Shown here: positions 26,701 through 30,701 of the stretch, one piece after another
Layout of the letters: the number at the start of each line of letters is the position of its first letter
How positions within the stretch are numbered: position 1 is the stretch's first letter
Assembly: GCA_002343455.1 (NCBI GenBank)
Contig: DDSR01000049.1
Span: 1-30,701, forward strand
DNA from: Deltaproteobacteria bacterium UBA2385
GTDB taxonomy: Bacteria; Myxococcota_A; UBA796; UBA2385
Direction of reading: 5' to 3'
Length of the DNA: 30,701 nucleotides
Translations under genes and position numbers: made by a program
Notes under the pieces: generated by a model
Told to the model about the DNA's origin: nothing
What the model saw: the letters and a program-made list of their open reading frames with translations, nothing else
The model's database searches: none

Positions 26701-26794
26701 CGGCGCCCTGGTCCACCTCGTCCACCTCGTCAACGCCGTGCCCGTCGGCGGCGTCTCCGGCCAGTCCGCCACCCTCGCCGCGACGGCAGACTAG
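23738..26794 (+). CDS. Cytoplasmic S8 subtilisin-like serine protease
   Basis: A 1018-aa subtilase with a complete catalytic set: D207 (LVD-FGID), H282 (RHGTHMAA), oxyanion N393 (VASGNAN) and S627 (GTGTSISTAMVSGAA). There is no signal peptide or membrane helix, so it should be intracellular, unlike most S8 proteases. Residues 1-195 form an N-terminal extension that may act as a propeptide or regulatory part. An insert between about residues 410 and 545 (FELWIDGVNPVELELRLPGG and GEWSLKLSG) is PPC-like and beta-rich, placed between the Asn and Ser motifs. The C-terminal about 300 residues are beta-rich and unassigned. It lies 36 bp after the orphan gene, and its stop codon sits inside a perfect palindrome. 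It is probably the terminal protease effector of the block; the target is unknown. Confidence 0.93.
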   Translation: MPFISRKLSQKLDPRLAGLLALDDESLAKRIQRDTDRLTTFQKRVEGLRTPLSPTFQADFLGAEAGSSEAGSYEDSPRQEIRRASPPKVTRTVAPLGAARRSWFPLSAGASLGSDGSPRLKVLVQGEVTDAELPGTLARAGNTTLCEGSPDQIRALLANPSVRAIELVRPISAALEQARQEIGAPDLSPRGGAASEAGKGVIIGLVDFGIDFHHSDLRNEDGSTRLLGLYDLATGQVWSQDEINRELQAEVPYSVVGHRWDLQGKLEKPSLDKPGGDLWMRHGTHMAAIAAGNGRSGVSPAGLAPGAELLFVSLDPGLAMAGVQDAWGQAGFDQVILGMRWILCQAEAQGKPVVINLSLADYTGPHDGTSLHQAFLEGLQDSPGRVVVVASGNANELGGHIQKNFQDGMTFRLQVDEAAVADDAFELWIDGVNPVELELRLPGGAAFVLAAGEQTATATLSDGERAVTVVGTRVLRPQHSDQGIRFNLFVEGEAGLPTGEWSLKLSGEKTYTRQGERRQRKRRAYAWLERCNAGAIAWVEATNGRGTLSDLATHDALLVVGGTIKRLGGPQANISGVSGCGPTRDNRNKPDIVAPSASVRMAEPHGRVNPSADGPREHLVGAGTGTSISTAMVSGAAAMLMACRGVDGRPAMLSTREVRTILQESAITSVGPDRQGPVDLTEAFNPAFGAGVLNLRGLCGESKARGPWIAAFPGDDGGLPRARLAFWTSPDIRVRAGDGGARIEVQVRDGGRGLSEGTQVALSWSLPVSLPVDDPKARTTAALSRRLRSGSGALPWSSTGIRGTAEGATSRLSRRGDGWWASFAFKAPAGVEVSSLCWRAEVEGGEGPLGRRRLAAPLGARNRGDVGLRCVVDCPSGRDGAAVLSLHLAGSAGRNGLRLLADDGARIEALLLPRSLLFERVGTDLRQERSWNALASYGARGVGEVGVEVDEAGQSWIRLQPTGEVLIPDLQLDEHQLVPVQVRFRAQPGALVHLVHLVNAVPVGGVSGQSATLAATAD

Positions 26795-26817
26795 CTAGTG
26801 CCTGGCACTAGCTAGTC
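26789..26817 (+). terminator. Perfect 14-bp-arm palindrome at subtilase stop
   Basis: GACTAGCTAGTGCC (26789-26802), one T, then its exact reverse complement (26804-26817). The subtilase TAG stop (26792-26794) is inside the left arm. As RNA it gives a 13-bp stem with a three-base loop. No T-run follows, so it is not a classical intrinsic terminator. It could act as a transcript-end hairpin or as a DNA-binding site, and is richer in A/T than its surroundings. Confidence 0.7.
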
Positions 26818-26880
26818 ACACCCCAGGGAGCGACCCGCGCGCCGCCTGGATATCGGCGACGGCCTCCCAGCCGGTCCGCC

Positions 26881-27621
26881 ATGCTCACGCCCACGCTCCT
26901 CCTCCTCGCCGCCTTCGCCCTGCTGGGCGCCCTGGTCGAGGGGCTCTCCGGCTTCGGCTTCGGGCTGGTCACCATGTCGCTGCTGCCGCTGGTGATCCCG
27001 GTCGAGCAGGCCGTGCCCATGGTCGGCGCCTGGGGCCTCAGCCTGAACCTGCTCAACACCTGGAACCGACGCCGCCACATCCAGCCCCGCCGCATCCTGC
27101 CCATGCTGGTGGCCGCGGCCATGGGCATCCCCGTCGGCCTCACCTTCCTCACCCGCGCCCCCGAGAGCCTGGTCACCGGCACCCTGGGCGTCGTCATCCT
27201 GGCCTACGTCGGCCTCGCCCTGAGCGGGCGTGTGCGTCCGGGCATCGGCGGCGACGACCGCCGCTGGGCCTTCCTGGCGGGCCTGCTGGGAGGCGCGCTG
27301 GGCGGGGCCTTCAACACCTCGGGCCCCCCCGTCGTCCTCTACCTGAGCTCCCGCGGCTGGACGAAAGAGCAGACCATCGGCGCCATGCAGGCCTTCTTCA
27401 CCTTCACGTCGAGCCTGACCTTCGTGGGCTTCGTGGCCTACGGGCTGATCACCCGAACACTGCTAGGCTGGATCCTGCCCATCCTGCCGATCGTTTGGAT
27501 CGGTTTGTTGGTCGGGAGCGCAATCAACAACCGAATCCCCCAGCTCGCCTTCCAGAGGCTGGTGCTGGGTCTACTAGCGGTGCTAGGGTTCAACTTCCTG
27601 GGGCGGAGCCTGCTCGGTTGA
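26881..27621 (+). CDS. TauE/SafE-family membrane transporter
   Basis: A 246-aa integral membrane protein with about seven to eight hydrophobic helices. Family marks include an N-terminal half with a GLSGFGFGLV glycine motif and a second, repeated half with GGALGGAFNTSGPPVVLYL, which is the TauE/SafE signature (Gly-Ala-x-Asn-x-x-Gly-Pro-Pro). The family exports sulfite, sulfoacetate and other small organic anions; the substrate here is unknown. ATG 26881 lacks a strong ribosome-binding site. The gene follows the palindrome and is likely a separate transcription unit from the protease block. It converges with the next gene, six bases apart. Confidence 0.92.
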   Translation: MLTPTLLLLAAFALLGALVEGLSGFGFGLVTMSLLPLVIPVEQAVPMVGAWGLSLNLLNTWNRRRHIQPRRILPMLVAAAMGIPVGLTFLTRAPESLVTGTLGVVILAYVGLALSGRVRPGIGGDDRRWAFLAGLLGGALGGAFNTSGPPVVLYLSSRGWTKEQTIGAMQAFFTFTSSLTFVGFVAYGLITRTLLGWILPILPIVWIGLLVGSAINNRIPQLAFQRLVLGLLAVLGFNFLGRSLLG

Positions 27622-27627
27622 CCCGCT

Positions 27628-28878
27628 CTACCAGCCCACCCACTCATCCGGCATATACACCCGCGCCGCGAAGAAGTGCGAGGGGCTCAGCGAGCTGCCA
27701 CTGGTCCCGAAGTACTCCTCGTTGTAGCCGATGCCATCCGTGCTGCCCTGGGTCGACCAGTAGCGAACCCCCTCGATCTCGCCCTCGTCGTCCCGCAGCC
27801 AGTCGATGAAGACGAAGGTGTGGCCGCTGCCGCTGTGGCGCCAGATCTGCACGTAGTCGCCGGGGCGCACATCCTCCCAGTCGGTGATGCGCTCGCCGAT
27901 GCCGTAGTTCTCGACCGCGATGCCGACGCCGTCGCCCCACAGGTCTCGCACGTACCAGTCGACGCGGAAGCTGCTGAGGTCGCTGACGGTCATCTCGTTG
28001 ATGGTCTCGTCGCCCTCGACCTCCTCGTCGACCTCCTCCCAGGCCCGCATGAAGGTCTCCCAGGTGATGCCGCTGCAGTAGCTGCGGTTCTGGGCGTCGC
28101 CATCGGCCACCTGGGTGCCGCGGTACCAGATGTCCTGGGTCGTGCCGGCCCAGCTCGAGCCGCTGGGCCAGTAGTAGCCGTAGCTGCCGTCGGTCGGGTA
28201 GTCGGCGACCATGGCCAGCACCTTCTCGTTGAAGGTGCTCTCCACCGGCTCGGTGCCGGGATCGACCGTCAGGGTGATCGTGTCGCTGGCCAGGAGCTGG
28301 CCGTCGATGTCCCGGCCCTCGGCCTCGATGCTGCGCTCGAAGCCGGTGCCGCTGAACTCGTAGGTCAGGAGCTGCCCCGGGCGGACCGAGCCCAGCGAGT
28401 AGTCGTCGGCGAAGATCTCGATGCTGGCGATGTCGGAGCTGGCCCCGACGGCGAAGACGACCGGGTTGGGCACCGTGGCCCCGTCGCCCGGGCTGGTGAT
28501 GGTCACCCAGGGCTGCTCCTCCTCCGCGACCCGGATGCCGATGCTGTAGATGGAGAGCTGCCGGTCCTGCGCGTCCAGGCCGCGCAACAGCAGGGCGTGG
28601 CGGCCCTCGTCCAGGTCGAGGACCAGCTCGCCGGAGCCGGCGGGGCCCACGGCGGTCGCCGCGACCTGGACATCGCCGTCGACCTGCAGCTCGATCCGGC
28701 TCACGTCCGCCCCGGCCTCCCAGGAGAGCACCACGGGCCCCGTGACCGTCTCGCCGTTGGTGGGCGAGAGGATGGCGACGTCGGTGTCCTTGCGGAAGTC
28801 CTCGCCCGGCGCCTTGCGCGTCTCTTCCGGAGGAGAGCAGGCGCTGAGGAGGAGGAGCAGTCCGGCGAGGCGAGTCAT
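27628..28878 (-). CDS. Lipoprotein, two Ig-like domains, papain-like C-terminus
   Basis: A 416-aa predicted lipoprotein. ATG 28878 gives MTRLAGLLLLLSAC (lipobox, cysteine 14) and has GGAG five bases before it. Two Ig-like (bacterial cadherin/Big-like) domains follow, each starting SPxxGxTVxxPVV (residues about 37-115 and 130-225). The C-terminal domain (about 240-416) contains SYC268SGITWE and, later, GDYVQIWRHSGSGH353TFVFIDW, the Cys and His arrangement of NlpC/P60- or CHAP-type papain-fold peptidases or amidases. It may act on cell-wall peptides or proteins at the surface. The third active-site residue is not certain. The upstream region has two inverted repeats (28910-28944 and 29014-29030). 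Confidence 0.82.
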   Translation of the reverse strand: MTRLAGLLLLLSACSPPEETRKAPGEDFRKDTDVAILSPTNGETVTGPVVLSWEAGADVSRIELQVDGDVQVAATAVGPAGSGELVLDLDEGRHALLLRGLDAQDRQLSIYSIGIRVAEEEQPWVTITSPGDGATVPNPVVFAVGASSDIASIEIFADDYSLGSVRPGQLLTYEFSGTGFERSIEAEGRDIDGQLLASDTITLTVDPGTEPVESTFNEKVLAMVADYPTDGSYGYYWPSGSSWAGTTQDIWYRGTQVADGDAQNRSYCSGITWETFMRAWEEVDEEVEGDETINEMTVSDLSSFRVDWYVRDLWGDGVGIAVENYGIGERITDWEDVRPGDYVQIWRHSGSGHTFVFIDWLRDDEGEIEGVRYWSTQGSTDGIGYNEEYFGTSGSSLSPSHFFAARVYMPDEWVGW

Positions 28879-28883
28879 GCGGT

Positions 28884-28887
28884 CTCC
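28884..28887 (-). promoter_or_regulatory. Ribosome-binding site, papain-like lipoprotein
   Basis: GGAG five bases before ATG 28878. It decides for the lipobox start over the longer open frame. Confidence 0.55.
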
Positions 28888-28909
28888 AGGAGCGGGGTCC
28901 CGAAACGAG

Positions 28910-28944
28910 CACGCGGGGAGGGGGACGAGCCCACTCCCCGCGTG
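28910..28944. promoter_or_regulatory. 11-bp inverted repeat in the divergent intergenic region
   Basis: CACGCGGGGAG (28910-28920) and its exact reverse complement (28934-28944), separated by 13 bases. It lies 32-66 bases upstream of the papain-like lipoprotein start, in the 207-bp divergent gap 28879-29085. The arrangement fits a dimeric regulator's operator or a leader-RNA hairpin. Confidence 0.5.
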
Positions 28945-29013
28945 TCGGAGCGTCTGGAGGGGACGGCGGACCACCCGCCGAAGGAGAGAACCACCACCAG
29001 TGTCGAGAAGGTA

Positions 29014-29030
29014 TCGCGGAAGGTCCGCGA
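29014..29030. promoter_or_regulatory. 7-bp inverted repeat before the RluA-type gene
   Basis: TCGCGGA (29014-29020) and TCCGCGA (29024-29030) flank AGG, 56 bases upstream of ATG 29086. It is a short perfect repeat; chance is possible at this GC content. No other signal is clear in the rest of the gap. Confidence 0.3.
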
Positions 29031-29085
29031 CGTCCGCAGAGGGGTGCGCGGCTTTGCAGGACCGTCACAGAGTTAAGCCCCCGCG

Positions 29086-29802
29086 ATGCACGAGCCCCTC
29101 CTGCTCGGTCGAGGCGACGGCTGGCTCGCCCTCGACAAGCCCGCTGGCCTGCCGGTCTTCCCGCCCCATCGGGAGCCGGGGGGCGAGAGCCTGCTGTCCT
29201 GGCTGCTGGCCGCCCAGCCCGCCCAGGCCCTCCACGACTGGCCCGCTGGCTTCGAGGGAGGCATCGCCCACCGCCTGGACGTCTCGACCTCCGGCCAGGT
29301 GATGGTGGCGCGCACCCCCGCCGACTTGGCGGAGCTCCGGCTACTCTTCGAGCAGCACCTCCTGCACAAGGAGTACCGCCTCCTCTCCTGGCGGGAGGTG
29401 CCCTGGGATCGGCACGAGGTCGAGGTTCCGATCGCCCACGATCGCCACCGCAAAGCCCGGATGGTCGTGCAGCGCGGGCAGGCCACCCCCCACCGCGGCG
29501 CCTGGTACCCGGCCCGCACCCGGCTCCAGCGCTCGGGGCCCACGCGCGACCGCCTCAGCGAGTGGAGCGCCTGGATGTCCAGCGGCGTGACCCACCAGAT
29601 CCGCGTCCACTGCGCCTTCGCGGGCCTCGCCCTGGCTGGGGACGGGCTGTACGGCGGCGGCCCTCCGACCCCCGCGGCGCTGGCCCTGGCGGAGCAGGCG
29701 GACCTCTCCTCGCCCCCCTTTCACCTGCACCACGTCGGGCTGCGCGGGCCGGGGCTGGATCCGCCCGCTTCGCCCTGCCCATCCTGGTGGAGGACGTGCT
29801 AG
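29086..29802 (+). CDS. RluA-family pseudouridine synthase
   Basis: A 238-aa enzyme that isomerises a uridine in RNA to pseudouridine. Visible motifs are LDKPAGLPVFP near the N-terminus, the catalytic loop AHRLD65VSTSGQVMVAR with the nucleophilic aspartate, the strand block HLLHKEYRL, and the C-terminal MSSGVTHQIRVHCAFAGLALAGDGLYGG. There is no S4 domain, so it is a short RluA-type member. The RNA target (rRNA or tRNA) cannot be told. The last about 15 residues are Pro/Cys-rich and may be diverged. It is followed nine bases later by an orphan gene, so the two probably share a transcript. Confidence 0.93.
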   Translation: MHEPLLLGRGDGWLALDKPAGLPVFPPHREPGGESLLSWLLAAQPAQALHDWPAGFEGGIAHRLDVSTSGQVMVARTPADLAELRLLFEQHLLHKEYRLLSWREVPWDRHEVEVPIAHDRHRKARMVVQRGQATPHRGAWYPARTRLQRSGPTRDRLSEWSAWMSSGVTHQIRVHCAFAGLALAGDGLYGGGPPTPAALALAEQADLSSPPFHLHHVGLRGPGLDPPASPCPSWWRTC

Positions 29803-29811
29803 GACCGGGGG

Positions 29812-30660
29812 ATGCCCTGGTTCCAACGACAGGCCGCGGGCCGCTCCGAGCAGGAGGTCGCCCGCGAGCACGCCCGCTACCTGCGCGCCGCCGGCGTCGA
29901 CCGCGCCCTGGACGCCATGGCCGGGCCCTTCGGGCTGCGGCGCTTCCTGGTGGCCTTCGAGGCCCGCCCGATCGGCTCCGGTCGGCACCAGGTCAAGGTC
30001 AGCGAGGTCGTGGCCATGCCGCTGGCTAGCGGTGGAGGCCCGCCGCCCGCCGATCCGACCGGCGAGCTCCTCCCCGGGCTGGAGCGCGCCCTGACCCGGC
30101 TGCACGCCAACATGGCCCTCGGTCCATCCTGGACCCGCGGCCTGATCGGCTACCTGCGCGACGGCCGCGGCCGGGTCGAGCTGCTGCCCCTGTTCGATGA
30201 CGACGCCGACGCCGGCACCATCGACCGGCTGCCCGTGCCCCCCGGTCCGGGCCACCCCCTCGAGCAGCCTGCCTGGGCCCGCCTTCAAGCCACCTGGGAG
30301 TCGCGGATGCAGGCCGTCCAGGCCCGCACCGCGCGGATCCGCCCCGACTGGGAGGACTGGACGGTCGACGGCGAGACGCTGGTCCTCAGCTACGGCGGGG
30401 GCCCAACCGCGCGCACCCAGCGCTTCCGCTGCCACCCCCTGGCCACCTTCTCCCCTTCGCGCAGCCGGCTGACCTGGCAGACCACCCGCCGCCCCGGCGG
30501 GGCCGCCCCCTTCGACCAGCCCGAGCTGCCGGTCGACTGGGGCTCGGCCCACGAGATCGCCCTGATGGCCGCGGCCATGCTGGAAGCCAGCTGGCTCTTC
30601 GCGGGCGAGTTCGGCGACGAGGGCGAACTGCTCTACGCCGCGGTGGCGACAGCCCCCTGA
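29812..30660 (+). CDS. Orphan 282-aa protein
   Basis: ATG 29812 has AGGA six bases upstream. The protein has two parts: residues about 1-150, containing GRGRVELLPLFDDDADAG (a strand-rich pattern like that of small acidic immunity-type proteins), and residues about 160-282, ending DWGSAHEIALMAAAMLEASWLFAGEFGDEGELLYAAV, a helix-strand segment that recalls the end of DUF6882-type domains. There is no signal peptide or membrane helix. I cannot name a family with confidence. It lies nine bases after the RluA-type gene, and its stop codon falls in the first unit of a 15-bp tandem repeat. Confidence 0.78.
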   Translation: MPWFQRQAAGRSEQEVAREHARYLRAAGVDRALDAMAGPFGLRRFLVAFEARPIGSGRHQVKVSEVVAMPLASGGGPPPADPTGELLPGLERALTRLHANMALGPSWTRGLIGYLRDGRGRVELLPLFDDDADAGTIDRLPVPPGPGHPLEQPAWARLQATWESRMQAVQARTARIRPDWEDWTVDGETLVLSYGGGPTARTQRFRCHPLATFSPSRSRLTWQTTRRPGGAAPFDQPELPVDWGSAHEIALMAAAMLEASWLFAGEFGDEGELLYAAVATAP

Positions 30661-30701
30661 CCCTTTGCCCCCTGACCCTCTGCCCCCTGACTCCCTGACC
30701 C
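30652..30701 (+). repeat. 15-bp tandem repeat at the window edge
   Basis: GCCCCCTGACCCTTT (30652-30666) and GCCCCCTGACCCTCT (30667-30681), then a diverging third copy from 30682 that runs to the end of the window. The array covers the stop codon of the preceding gene and puts a TGA in each unit. It may continue beyond the window. Confidence 0.8.

Noticed and set aside
22802..26725. A 1307-codon open frame on the minus strand opposite the subtilase and its neighbour
   Set aside because: Its translation is low-complexity Gly/Ala/Asp/Val with no motifs, while the plus strand has clear subtilase and operon genes. It is an antisense shadow of high GC content.

Overview
The window is about 30.7 kb of very GC-rich DNA with strong third-position G/C bias. 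Nearly every stretch encodes protein, with short gaps and many long shadow reading frames on the opposite strand. The mix of short-signal lipoproteins, a Hanks-type Ser/Thr kinase, a CHAT caspase-like protease, a subtilase, an FHA domain and repeat-rich surface proteins resembles a myxobacterium-like or other predatory/multicellular deltaproteobacterial lineage. That assignment is inferred from gene content and composition; no rRNA, tRNA or marker gene confirms it.

Layout. (1) 6-1481: an IS4-family insertion sequence with visible imperfect terminal inverted repeats, next to the 3' end of the following gene. (2) 1581-11900: an envelope and exported-protein region. It holds a large secreted M1-like protein whose zinc site is lost, a membrane-anchored TlpA-type thioredoxin, a secreted SRPBCC-like protein, a PAP2-like protein, a small lipoprotein with a nine-base tandem repeat, a DUF3604 lipoprotein, and a beta-propeller lipoprotein carrying a Lys-Ala-Gly and Gly-Gln-Arg-Pro low-complexity insert. 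(3) 12003-15100: two overlapping aromatic amino acid ammonia-lyase (HutH family) genes. The first looks catalytic; the second lacks the MIO serine and the catalytic tyrosine loop. (4) 15135-26794: seven tightly packed co-directional genes: an orphan, a CHAT-ClpN-FHA fusion, an orphan, a small protein resembling a cysteine-free anti-sigma domain, a Ser/Thr kinase with a helical repeat tail, an orphan, and a cytoplasmic subtilase. A perfect 14-bp-arm palindrome ends the block and contains the subtilase stop codon. (5) 26881-30660: a TauE/SafE transporter, a lipoprotein with two Ig-like domains and a papain-like C-terminus, an RluA-type pseudouridine synthase, an orphan, and a 15-bp tandem repeat at the window edge.

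The most interesting part is 12003-26794. All nine genes point the same way, most junctions are -4 to +7 nt (the largest gaps are 22, 34 and 36 nt), and the products include a kinase, a phosphothreonine-reader (FHA) fused to a CHAT protease, and a second protease with an intact Ser/His/Asp triad and no export signal. This suggests a phosphorylation-controlled, two-protease cytoplasmic cascade of the type proposed for biological-conflict or regulated-death systems. The lyase/pseudo-lyase pair may be co-transcribed with it. This functional reading is inference; domain identities come from motifs visible in the sequence.

No CRISPR array, tRNA or rRNA was recognised, and no gene-free stretch exceeds about 210 bases.
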